7,838 nt of DNA from DASZCR01 sp035942915 (GCA_035942915.1 DASZCR010000086.1:1-7838), one strand, 5' to 3'. Shown: positions 1-6,294, counted from the stretch's first letter. Numbers and translations are program-made. Notes: a model not told the origin generated them from the sequence alone.

Positions 1-1
1 G

Positions 2-1465
2 ACGAAGAATTACAACGATTACGACAACCTGTACTGGAAATTCTGGCGCGCCAATGCCGCGCGCTTCGACGAGTTGTCTTTCTGGGCGCGCGTCCCGGTC
101 GTCGCCCTGACGCTTGCGCTCGGTGTGCTCATCTTCGTCTATGCGCGTCGGCTCTTCGGCGCACGCGCCGCCGCGCTGTCGGTCGTACTCTTCGCCGTCG
201 AGCCGACGTTGCTCGCGCATGGGCGCGTCGTGCAGACGGACGTGGCAGCGGCCTTCACGCTCCTGCTCTTCTGTCTTGTTCTCGACGCCTACCTGCGCGC
301 ACCGAGTCTCGCGGGCGCACTCATCACGGGTGCTGTCTGCGCGCTCGCCGTGTGCGCGAAATTCTCTCTGCTCGTGCTGGTTCCGGTCGCCGTGCTGACG
401 CCGTTCGTGCTGACGTGGACGAGGCGCGCGGGCTGGCGTTGCGCCGCACGCTTCGCCGCGCACGCCTGCGCCTCGACGCTCGTCATGCTCTTGACCATCA
501 ATGCCGCCTATCTCTTTCGCACGCACACGCTCTCGGACTTCGCGCTCGACGACGCGGGTCTGCCGGGAGGCTTCGGCGCGGGGGCGTTCGGCGCGTTCCT
601 GACAGAGTTGCTCCCGCGCATCGTTCCGGCCGATTTCATTGAGGGCGTCTTGTGGCAGGTGGGGCATCAACGCGCGGGACATGAAGCGGGGCTTTTGGGT
701 GAGTACAGCACTTTCGGGTGGTGGTACTACTTCCCCGTCGCCTTCGCCTTGAAGACGACGCTGCCGTTCCTGTTGCTCACGCTGGCGTCGCTGGCGTGGG
801 GCATGTGGCGCGTCCGGCGCAGGCGCGAGCGCGCTCTCCTGCTCGTCATCGTGCCGCCCGTGCTGTATGCGCTGCTGCTCGCCGGTTCGCAGATTAATAT
901 CGGTGTGCGCTATCTGCTGCCCGCCTATCCGTTCCTCTTTATCCTGTCGGGCGCACTGCTCGAACGTCTCCTGCGCTCTCATCGCCTGCGCCGCACGGCC
1001 GCGCTCGCGGTCGCTTTAGTGCTCGCGTGGGCGACGTTTGAGGTCGCGCGCGCTTATCCGGATTACATGCCTTATATGAATCAGTTGGCGCGTGGCGCGC
1101 CACGCTGGCACTACCTTTCGGATTCCAACGTCGAGTGGGGCGACGACGTGCGTGCGCTGGCTCGCTACCTGCTCGCGCGCGGCGAGAGTCGCGTCCATGC
1201 GGCCGTGCTCGGCGACCGTTCGCTACACGTCTACGGCGTAGAGGACGTAGAACCGCGCGACGTGCGACCCGGCTCTGCTCCGGAGCGTGCGCGCTACGTC
1301 GCCATCGGCGCGAGTTTCTTTAACGGCTCGGTGTTATACAGGCAGAGAGCCGACGGCACGGCTCTCGGCGACGACGAACGCCGCAACACCTACGCGCTCT
1401 TCCGCACGCGCCGCCCCGAAGCCGTCTTCGGAGGCTCAATCTATCTTTACCGGCTCGACGATTGA
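2..1465 (+). CDS. Membrane glycosyltransferase, GT-C fold, PMT/GT39-like (5' partial)
   Basis: Integral membrane transferase expected to move a sugar from a polyprenyl-phosphate donor to an acceptor on the outer face of the membrane; the acceptor cannot be told. The reading frame is open to the first base of the window, so the gene is cut at its 5' end. The TTG at 74 is only the first in-frame start-type codon, and the residues before it (including NYNDYDNLYW) look like the first outer loop of such enzymes. Counting from base 74, about nine hydrophobic helices lie between residues 8 and 323. A typical PMT-family stretch EPTLLAHGRVVQTD sits near 43-56. A soluble C-terminal tail follows, starting near YPDYMPYMNQLA and SDSNVEWGDDV, a pattern common in bacterial members. 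The first helix and the acidic loop that normally carries the catalytic residues are mostly outside the window. The gene for a polyprenol-phosphate mannose synthase follows 89 bases downstream and could supply the donor. Family assignment is fairly sure; sugar and acceptor are unknown. Confidence 0.8.
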   Translation, partial: TKNYNDYDNLYWKFWRANAARFDELSFWARVPVVALTLALGVLIFVYARRLFGARAAALSVVLFAVEPTLLAHGRVVQTDVAAAFTLLLFCLVLDAYLRAPSLAGALITGAVCALAVCAKFSLLVLVPVAVLTPFVLTWTRRAGWRCAARFAAHACASTLVMLLTINAAYLFRTHTLSDFALDDAGLPGGFGAGAFGAFLTELLPRIVPADFIEGVLWQVGHQRAGHEAGLLGEYSTFGWWYYFPVAFALKTTLPFLLLTLASLAWGMWRVRRRRERALLLVIVPPVLYALLLAGSQINIGVRYLLPAYPFLFILSGALLERLLRSHRLRRTAALAVALVLAWATFEVARAYPDYMPYMNQLARGAPRWHYLSDSNVEWGDDVRALARYLLARGESRVHAAVLGDRSLHVYGVEDVEPRDVRPGSAPERARYVAIGASFFNGSVLYRQRADGTALGDDERRNTYALFRTRRPEAVFGGSIYLYRLDD

Positions 1466-1477
1466 GCGTCCCGGCTT

Positions 1478-1506
1478 TTGCCAAAATCCGACAAGACTGC
1501 TATTAG
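1478..1506 (+). promoter_or_regulatory. Candidate sigma-70 promoter for the mannose synthase gene
   Basis: A TTGCCA box (1478-1483, five of six matches to TTGACA) is followed after exactly 17 bases by TATTAG (1501-1506, four of six matches to TATAAT). It lies in the 89-base gap before the start at 1555 and would give a leader of about 40 bases. The local AT content is higher than in the flanking genes. No good ribosome binding site is seen before 1555. The promoter is inferred from boxes only. Confidence 0.4.
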
Positions 1507-1554
1507 TAATTCGTTCGCACAAGCACGCGCTTAAGCTGTCCCCCGAACGAAAAC

Positions 1555-2307
1555 ATGAACACCGAGAACAAGACTCTCATCATCGTCCCGACCTACAACG
1601 AACGCGAGAACGTCCCCTCGCTCGTGCGGGAGATTTTCAAGTACGTGCCGGACGCGCACGTCTGCATCGTTGACGACAATTCGCCCGACGGCACGGCCGC
1701 GCACGCCGAAGCGTTGTTCGGCAGCGACCCGCGTTTCTCCGTCCTGCGGCGCACGGGCGCACGCGGTCTCGGCCGCAGCTACGTCGATGGCTATCGCAAG
1801 GCGCTCGCCGAAGGCTACGCACGACTCGTGCAGATGGATGCAGACTTCTCGCACGACCCGAAGTCCATCCCCTCGCTCATCGAGGCCAGCGCGCAGGCCG
1901 ATGTCGTCGTCGGCTCGCGCTACTGTCCCGGCGGCGGCATCGGCAACTGGCCTCTGCGCAGACGCCTCCTGAGCCGTTTTGCCAACCGCTACGTCGGCAC
2001 GATTATCGGTCTGCGGTGCAACGATTCGACGAGCGGTTTTCGCTGCTACAACCGGCGCGCGCTCGAACTCGTGCTCGACGGTCAAATCGTCTCCGACGGC
2101 TATGCCTTCCTCGTCGAGTCGATGTACTGGATTAACGAAGCGGGTCTGCGCGTCAAGGAAGTGCCCATCACTTTCGTTGACCGGCGCGAAGGTCAATCGA
2201 AGATTTCGCGCGCCGTCATCTTCGAGTCGGTCATCCTGCCCTGGCGCTTGCGCCTTCAGAGCGGCACGCGACCCGGCGCACAACTGCTCGGCCAGACGCA
2301 AGACTAA
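1555..2307 (+). CDS. Polyprenol monophosphomannose synthase (DPM1-like, GT2)
   Basis: Cytosolic or membrane-peripheral GT2 enzyme that transfers mannose (or a related hexose) from a nucleotide sugar to polyprenyl phosphate, making the lipid donor used by GT-C transferases. The 250-residue protein shows the family signature in order: PTYNERENV at 12-20, DDNSPDGT at 40-47, the metal-binding DAD at 95-97 followed by FSHDP, GSR at 120-122, NDSTSGFR at 156-163, DGYAFLVE at 181-188, and EVPITFVDRREGQSK at 202-216. It is a compact single-domain form: there is no C-terminal GtrA-like membrane domain, so membrane association would be peripheral. It sits between two GT-C transferase genes, which supports the donor-synthesis role. 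The ATG at 1555 puts the first beta strand (TLIIVPTYNE) at the usual distance from the N-terminus, although the upstream bases hold no clear Shine-Dalgarno. Mannose is the usual sugar; glucose or aminosugar cannot be excluded. Confidence 0.9.
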   Translation: MNTENKTLIIVPTYNERENVPSLVREIFKYVPDAHVCIVDDNSPDGTAAHAEALFGSDPRFSVLRRTGARGLGRSYVDGYRKALAEGYARLVQMDADFSHDPKSIPSLIEASAQADVVVGSRYCPGGGIGNWPLRRRLLSRFANRYVGTIIGLRCNDSTSGFRCYNRRALELVLDGQIVSDGYAFLVESMYWINEAGLRVKEVPITFVDRREGQSKISRAVIFESVILPWRLRLQSGTRPGAQLLGQTQD

Positions 2308-2402
2308 AGTAAGGCACAACGCACAAGGCACAAGCTGAAAGGCAAAAGTCAGGAGGACGCATCCTCTTAACTTTTGCCTTTTCTCTTGTGCCTTTTTACT
2401 TT
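2306..2402. repeat. Long imperfect palindrome of AAGGCAC-type heptamers; probable bidirectional terminator
   Basis: The left arm reads in an unbroken 7-base phase from 2311: AAGGCAC, AACGCAC, AAGGCAC, AAGCTGA, AAGGCAA, AAGTCAG. The right arm, read on the minus strand from 2394, gives AAGGCAC, AAGAGAA, AAGGCAA, AAGTTAA. The arms 2325-2357 and 2362-2394 pair over 33 positions with two G-T pairs and three mismatches, closed by a four-base loop (2358-2361). An outer pair AAAGTAA (2306-2312) and TTACTTT (2396-2402) bounds the element. The left edge overlaps the TAA stop at 2305-2307, and the right edge is 10 bases from the stop of amrS. The stem is followed by a T run at 2393-2397, so it could end transcription of the mannose synthase gene, and perhaps of amrS in the other direction. 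Pairing is seen directly; termination is inferred. Confidence 0.8.
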
Positions 2403-2412
2403 GACCTGATGG

Positions 2413-3489
2413 TTACGACCAGATGCCGGGAATCCGCGTCGAGCACGCAGGGCAAGTTCCTTCGTGCGTGACCCGCATCCGTTTGATGATGTAGCCGTAG
2501 CGTTCTATCAGAAGTTCGTCGCAGTTGTGGCAGTAGGTGTTCTCCCAACGGCCGACGCGACCCGGCAGGTTGCCTGCGTAGACGTAGCGCAGCCCGGCCT
2601 CGCGCCCGATTTCGCAGGCGCGCACGAGTTGCTCGGCCGTCGTGTTCTCGTTCTCCGTCATGTTGTAGTCCTTGTGAAACGCCGTGACGTGCCAGGGGAT
2701 GTCGGGCGAGACGGAGGCGATGAAGTCGGCCGCGCGCCGCAGTTCGTCTTCCGAATCGTTGAAGCCGGGAATGACGAGCGTGACAATCTCTTCCCAGAAG
2801 CCGCGTTCGTTGACCATCTTGACCGTGTCGAGGATGTTCGTGACGACGCCTCCCAACTGCCTGTAGTTGCGGTCGCTCATCGACTTCAAATCTATCTTGT
2901 AACAGTCCGTCCAAGGGCGCAGGTAATCGAGCACTTCGGGCGTCGCGTTGCCGTTTGAGATAAACGCTGTCTTGAAGCCGGCAGGCTTCGCGCGTTTGAA
3001 GACATCAACCGCCCACTCGGCCGTAATCAACGGCTCGTTGTAACTCGAACCGACCATCCGCGCGCCGTAAGCATGCGCCAGAGAGACGAGGCGGTCGGCC
3101 GTCACGGCCTTCGGCGCGATGCCTGCCGAGTCGTCGCGCAGGGCTTGCGAGGTCAACCAATTCTGGCAGTAGGCGCAGTGCAGGTCGCAGCCGAGCATGC
3201 CGAAAGTGAGCGTGTCGGAGCCGGGCATGGCGTGGAAGAAAGGCTTCTTCTCGGTCGGGTCGCAGGCGATGGCGGCGACGTAGTTCTTCGGCACGAGCAG
3301 GCGTCCGCGCTCGTTGTAGCGCACCTTGCAGATGCCGCGCTTGCCCTCGCGGATGAGGCAGCGGTGGCCGCAGGCGTAGCAGCGCAGGTCACTTGTCCCT
3401 TCGATATGTTCGGTCAGTTCGGCCGCGCCTTCGGCCGTCATCTCGTCTAAAACTTCGGCCAGACTGGCCGAGCGTTGGCTCATCGGCAT
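2413..3489 (-). CDS. amrS: AmmeMemoRadiSam system radical SAM enzyme AmrS
   Basis: Radical S-adenosylmethionine enzyme of the family named for its co-occurrence with AMMECR1 and Memo proteins; the reaction and substrate are not established. Numbering from the chosen ATG (358 residues), an N-terminal cysteine cluster C37, C40, C44, C54 (CYACGHRC and GKRGICKVR) comes first. The iron-sulfur motif CDLHCAYC follows at 101-108 with QNW after it. A TIM-barrel-like core contains SSYNEP, FISNGN and KIDLKSM. A C-terminal pair of CxxC motifs (C320/C323 and C346/C349) resembles a zinc ribbon and ends in IPGIW, typical of AmrS. The frame can start at TTG 3498, but the ATG at 3489 has an AGAAGAGG stretch ending about ten bases upstream and is preferred; the ATG at 3483 is another option. 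No AMMECR1 or Memo gene is in the window. The gene is divergent from the PIG-V-like gene and convergent with the mannose synthase gene. Family call is strong; function remains open. Confidence 0.95.
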   Translation of the reverse strand: MPMSQRSASLAEVLDEMTAEGAAELTEHIEGTSDLRCYACGHRCLIREGKRGICKVRYNERGRLLVPKNYVAAIACDPTEKKPFFHAMPGSDTLTFGMLGCDLHCAYCQNWLTSQALRDDSAGIAPKAVTADRLVSLAHAYGARMVGSSYNEPLITAEWAVDVFKRAKPAGFKTAFISNGNATPEVLDYLRPWTDCYKIDLKSMSDRNYRQLGGVVTNILDTVKMVNERGFWEEIVTLVIPGFNDSEDELRRAADFIASVSPDIPWHVTAFHKDYNMTENENTTAEQLVRACEIGREAGLRYVYAGNLPGRVGRWENTYCHNCDELLIERYGYIIKRMRVTHEGTCPACSTRIPGIWS

Positions 3490-3634
3490 CTTCTTCAAAC
3501 CTCTTCTGATGTGAGGGAAATTCGCGTGTTGACGATACTGTTTTAGATGCGCGCGGGCGGTCGTTTACTGTCTTGTCGGCCGGGGGAGAGGGCGAACTTT
3601 ACTCGGCGCGCGCCTCGCGTCTATCATCCGTCGT

Positions 3635-4858
3635 GTGTTCCTCCAAAAGACTGTTACGGAAGCGGCGCGCGGCCGCGTCGGCCTGACGCGCATCTGGCTG
3701 CACCTGCGTCTGTTCACACTGCTGTGCGCGGTGGTGGCGGGAGCGCTCTTCACAGAGACGGAGATAGAGCGGGCGGTGGCCGCGTGGCCGCCGTCAGAGC
3801 CGTACACGCGCTGGCTCGGCCGCGTCGTGCTCGCGCCGTTCGACCGTTGGGACGCCGAGTACTACATCAACATCGTCACGCGCGGCTATCGCGCAGATGA
3901 CGGCACGGCCGCCTTCCATCCTCTGTTCGCGTGGCTCTCAGCGCCGGTCGCGTGGCTGACGGGTAGCCCGCTCTTCGGACTGCTGCTCATCAGTTCACTC
4001 GCCGGACTGTTCTCCTATCACGCCTTCGAGCGACTCGCCGCGCTCGACCAGAACCCGGAGACCGCGCGCACGAGCACGCTTCTCTACGCCTTCTTTCCGT
4101 CCTCCTTCGTCCTCTTCATTCCCTACACAGAATCGCTCGTGCTGCTGTGGGGCATCCTCTGTTTTCTCTGTGCGCGGCGCGGGCGTTGGTGGCTGGCCGG
4201 GCTGACGGGCGGGCTGGCGGCGCTGACGAAACAGCAGGGCGTCTTCCTTGCGCTGCCGCTGGTGTGGGAGTTGTGGGAGGCTGCCGGGAGAGACTGGCGC
4301 GAGGCGCTGCGTCGGTGGCGCGACTGGGCGGCGTTGGTGCTTATCCCCGTCGGGCTGCTCGTCTGGTTGGTCTATCGCACCATCGCCCTCGACGACTTCA
4401 GGCCGGACTTCACGAGCTTCAACTCCTTCGTCTACACGACCATCCTTTCGCCGAGCAGCCAGAAGGTGGTCGGAGACCAGGGCTTCATGTGGCCTTGGAA
4501 AGCGACGTGGCTGGCGTTCAAGTCGGCCATGCATTTCCAGCGTCTCGATACATGGCTGACGCTCCTGCTCGGCTTCGCCTTCGTGCCGCTGGCCGCGCTC
4601 GCCTGGAAGCATCTGCGGACGAGTTACAGGCTCTACGTGCTGCTCATCTTCCTCGTCACCTTCAGCTATCACACGGGGATGAACAACACTTCGGGCGCAT
4701 ACATCAGCCTGCCGCGCCACCTGCTGCTCGCCTTCCCCCTCTTCATCGGACTCGGCGCACGATGCGACGCGCGCCTGCGCCCGTTCATCGTCGGCATCGG
4801 CCTCTTCGGCATCGCCTTCCTGCTCTTCGGCCACATCTCAAGACTCATCCTGACCTGA
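3635..4858 (+). CDS. PIG-V-like membrane mannosyltransferase (GT-C, GT76-like)
   Basis: Polytopic membrane protein of 407 residues resembling PIG-V/Gpi18, which in eukaryotes adds the second mannose to GPI anchors from a dolichyl-phosphate donor. Bacterial relatives are known, but their acceptors are mostly undefined. After a first helix near 24-39 there is an outer loop with FDRWDAEYYINIVTRGY at 69-85, whose WD pair matches the conserved acidic motif of the family. AFHPLFAWL follows at 93-101. Later come PYTESLVLLWG, then LAALTKQQGVFL and several more helices ending at the C-terminus. The start is a GTG at 3635; no other in-frame ATG, GTG or TTG was seen between 3560 and 3635, and no clear Shine-Dalgarno is visible, so the start is moderately uncertain. 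With the mannose synthase and the GT39-like gene nearby, the likely donor is polyprenyl-phosphate mannose. The stop lies only three bases from that of the converging small membrane protein gene. Sugar and acceptor are inference. Confidence 0.8.
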   Translation: MFLQKTVTEAARGRVGLTRIWLHLRLFTLLCAVVAGALFTETEIERAVAAWPPSEPYTRWLGRVVLAPFDRWDAEYYINIVTRGYRADDGTAAFHPLFAWLSAPVAWLTGSPLFGLLLISSLAGLFSYHAFERLAALDQNPETARTSTLLYAFFPSSFVLFIPYTESLVLLWGILCFLCARRGRWWLAGLTGGLAALTKQQGVFLALPLVWELWEAAGRDWREALRRWRDWAALVLIPVGLLVWLVYRTIALDDFRPDFTSFNSFVYTTILSPSSQKVVGDQGFMWPWKATWLAFKSAMHFQRLDTWLTLLLGFAFVPLAALAWKHLRTSYRLYVLLIFLVTFSYHTGMNNTSGAYISLPRHLLLAFPLFIGLGARCDARLRPFIVGIGLFGIAFLLFGHISRLILT

Positions 4859-4861
4859 CTC

Positions 4862-5110
4862 TTAACCGCGCAGCCGCGACGCGACGAGATAGAGCGTGAG
4901 CGCGCCGAGCAACGCGAGACCCAAACCGATGAGCGCCGACGCGAGACTCGCGGACGAGCCTTGAGGACGGGTCTTCTCATGCGCGTCCGCGCCACGTCGC
5001 CGGCCTCCGCCGACCAAGCGGACAAACGTTTCCGTCGAGATGCCGACACCCGTGTAGAGCATCACCGCGCCGACCGATAAAGCCGTCAGCAACATGGCCT
5101 CGTACCACAT
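4862..5110 (-). CDS. Small two-helix membrane protein, unknown function
   Basis: I do not recognise this 82-residue protein. It has a hydrophobic helix at about residues 5-24 (MLLTALSVGAVMLYTGVGI). A polar, basic middle region follows at about 35-52 (GGGRRRGADAHEKTRPQ). A second helix lies at about 57-77 (ALIGLGLALLGALTLYLVA), ending in SRLRG. This suggests a helical hairpin in the inner membrane with a charged loop. The start is well supported: ATG at 5110 with AGGGAGGGG six bases upstream. The gene is convergent with the PIG-V-like gene, three bases between stops, and divergent from the hydrolase gene 53 bases away. No functional inference from context is safe. The strong ribosome binding site and clean hydrophobic pattern make it likely real. 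Confidence 0.7.
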   Translation of the reverse strand: MWYEAMLLTALSVGAVMLYTGVGISTETFVRLVGGGRRRGADAHEKTRPQGSSASLASALIGLGLALLGALTLYLVASRLRG

Positions 5111-5116
5111 CCGTCG

Positions 5117-5125
5117 CCCCTCCCT
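5117..5125 (-). promoter_or_regulatory. Shine-Dalgarno site for the small membrane protein
   Basis: On the minus strand the bases read AGGGAGGGG, a purine-rich site six bases before the ATG at 5110. It is the best ribosome binding site in the window and fixes the start of the 82-residue gene. Confidence 0.7.
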
Positions 5126-5163
5126 TCGTCGCGCGTTGATATTGTATAGTTGACGACAACCTT

Positions 5164-5850
5164 ATGATTATCGAAGAGCTGACACTGACGCCCTTTCAAC
5201 AGCACACGCGTCTCGTCGGATGCGAGGAGACGCGCCGCGCCGTCTGCATCGACCCCGGCGAAGACTCCGCGCGCATCGTCTCCGCGCTCGAACGTCTCGG
5301 CCTCGAACTGCAAGCCATCACGCTCACGCACGCGCACATGGACCACGTCGGCGGCGTCGCGGCGCTCAAGCGCGCACGCCCCCGCGCCGAGATTATCCTG
5401 CACGCGGCGGACGAACCGCTCTACATGGCGCTGCCTGAACAGCCCGCGTGGGTCGGCATCCCGCGCGCGCAGTGGGCGGCTTACGGGTTCGACTACGAAG
5501 CGCCGCCGCCGATTGAACGCTACTGGCAGGACGGGGAGATTTATGAGGTCGGCCGTCTCAAGTTCAAGGTGCTGCACTGCCCCGGCCACACGCCCGGACA
5601 CGTCGTCCTCTTTGAAGAGCGCGAGCGCAAGGTCTTCGTCGGCGATTGTCTGTTCGCAGGCTCAATCGGGAGGACTGACTTGCCGGGCGGGTCGAGCGAG
5701 CAGTTGATGGATTCACTGCTGCGCAAGCTGATTCCGCTCGGCGACGACGTGACGGTCTACTCCGGTCATGGCCCCACCACCACACTCGGCCACGAACGGC
5801 AAACCAACCCCTTCCTCACAGGCGGCTACAGAATCGGCCGTTACTTTTGA
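5164..5850 (+). CDS. MBL-fold metallo-hydrolase, glyoxalase II-like (YcbL type)
   Basis: Cytosolic zinc hydrolase of the metallo-beta-lactamase fold, 228 residues. Metal ligands are all in place: H56, H58, D60 and H61 in THAHMDHVGG, H142 in CPGHTPGH, D161 in VGDCLFAGSIGRTDLPGG, and H202 in YSGHGPTTTLGHERQTNPFL. The GSIGRTDLPGG and GHGPTTTLGHE motifs place it with YcbL-like, single-domain relatives of hydroxyacylglutathione hydrolase. It lacks the extra C-terminal helical domain of classic GloB. The likely activity is thioester hydrolysis, but the natural substrate of this branch is uncertain. The ATG at 5164 places MIIEELTLTPFQ at the family's usual N-terminus. No Shine-Dalgarno is seen; an AT-rich TATAGT at 5145-5150 is so close that a very short leader is possible. 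There is no sequence link to the neighbouring genes. Fold assignment is certain; substrate is not. Confidence 0.9.
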   Translation: MIIEELTLTPFQQHTRLVGCEETRRAVCIDPGEDSARIVSALERLGLELQAITLTHAHMDHVGGVAALKRARPRAEIILHAADEPLYMALPEQPAWVGIPRAQWAAYGFDYEAPPPIERYWQDGEIYEVGRLKFKVLHCPGHTPGHVVLFEERERKVFVGDCLFAGSIGRTDLPGGSSEQLMDSLLRKLIPLGDDVTVYSGHGPTTTLGHERQTNPFLTGGYRIGRYF

Positions 5851-5975
5851 GAAGTGATAGGTGATGGGAAGGGTGTGATAAGTGATAGGTGATAGGTGAT
5901 AAGAGAAAGGCTGTTTCTTATCCTATCACCCATCACCTATCACCTATCACTGCTTTCCCCTCATCTATCACTTTC
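5851..5975. repeat. Long imperfect palindrome of GTGATAG-type heptamers
   Basis: Six direct heptamers lie in the left arm: GTGATAG at 5854 and GTGATGG at 5861, then after an 8-base gap GTGATAA 5875, GTGATAG 5882, GTGATAG 5889 and GTGATAA 5896. Five inverted copies lie in the right arm: CTATCAC 5923, CCATCAC 5930, CTATCAC 5937, CTATCAC 5944 and CTATCAC 5965. An inner stem pairs 5898-5908 with 5914-5922, with a two-base bulge, around a five-base loop (5909-5913). The outer copies also face each other, with gaps. The element starts directly after the TGA stop (5848-5850) of the hydrolase gene and ends seven bases before the stop of the converging small gene. It may end transcription from both sides, although no clear T run follows. 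The repeat structure is seen directly; role is inferred. Confidence 0.85.
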
Positions 5976-5982
5976 TTCTCGC

Positions 5983-6204
5983 CTATGAATCTGCTTGCTC
6001 GGCCGGTTTGTGCAGTTCGCGGTCTTTGAGTTTCTCCCACTTCTCGCGGGTTTCGCCCTCAAGTTCGCTTGGCAGTGTTTCTACAGGGACGTTGTTTTCG
6101 GAGCAGAAGAGACGCCAGAGGATGAAGCGTGCGTCGAACTGTCCGGTCTCTTCGGAAATTCGGTTGGAAAACTCCGTCTGCTCGGTCGGTTTCTCGTCGG
6201 CCAC
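5983..6204 (-). CDS. Small charged protein, unknown function
   Basis: I do not recognise this protein, 73 residues from the chosen GTG. It is rich in Glu, Lys, Arg and Gln. It has one short hydrophobic patch (QFDARFILWRLFCSENNVP) followed by a charged, probably helical tail (LEGETREKWEKLKDRELHKP). There is no signal peptide or membrane helix, so it is probably cytosolic. The frame opens earlier at TTG 6252 (89 residues), but that codon overlaps a candidate -10 box. The GTG at 6204 has GAGGAG 11 bases upstream, so I prefer it. It lies 90 bases downstream of the anti-sigma gene on the same strand and converges on the hydrolase gene across the GTGATAG palindrome. The plus-strand frames over the same bases look less protein-like. 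Whether it is expressed is moderately uncertain. Confidence 0.5.
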   Translation of the reverse strand: MADEKPTEQTEFSNRISEETGQFDARFILWRLFCSENNVPVETLPSELEGETREKWEKLKDRELHKPAEQADS

Positions 6205-6242
6205 CTCTTGAGTCGCTCCTCGCTTGGTTGAATCTCGCGCAC

Positions 6243-6271
6243 AGTGTAGCAACTTTTTCGCCGCGTGTTGA
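6243..6271 (-). promoter_or_regulatory. Candidate promoter for the small charged protein
   Basis: On the minus strand TCAACA (6271-6266, four of six matches to TTGACA) is followed after 17 bases by TACACT (6248-6243, four of six matches to TATAAT). TGC directly precedes the second box, giving an extended -10. Transcription would start near 6236, about 32 bases before the GTG at 6204. Weak boxes, so low confidence. Confidence 0.25.
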
Positions 6272-6294
6272 ATGGCGGGAAGGCGTGTGCGCCG

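Noticed and set aside
1531..2331. 266-residue open frame on the minus strand opposite the mannose synthase
   Set aside because: It mirrors the codon pattern of a gene with complete GT2 motifs and has no recognisable motif of its own; it also runs through the AAGGCAC palindrome.
2464..2958. 164-residue plus-strand frame inside amrS
   Set aside because: No domain signature, while the minus strand encodes intact radical SAM and zinc-ribbon cysteines over the same bases.
3529..3548. TTGACG with a nearby TTTAGAT as a promoter for the PIG-V-like gene
   Set aside because: The boxes are only seven to eight bases apart, and nothing resembling a -10 lies 16-18 bases after TTGACG.
3995..4834. 279-residue open frame on the minus strand inside the PIG-V-like gene
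   Set aside because: Composition is dominated by Glu, Arg, Gln and Pro without any domain pattern, as expected of an antisense shadow in GC-rich DNA; the plus-strand frame shows clear membrane helices and family motifs.
5854..5971. GTGATAG repeats as a CRISPR array
   Set aside because: Units are only seven bases and adjacent, without unique spacers of regular length, half are inverted, and no cas gene is in the window.
6282..6293. GGCG-TGTG-CGCC mini hairpin at the 3' end of the anti-sigma gene as a terminator
   Set aside because: A four-base-pair stem without a following T run on the minus strand is too weak to call.
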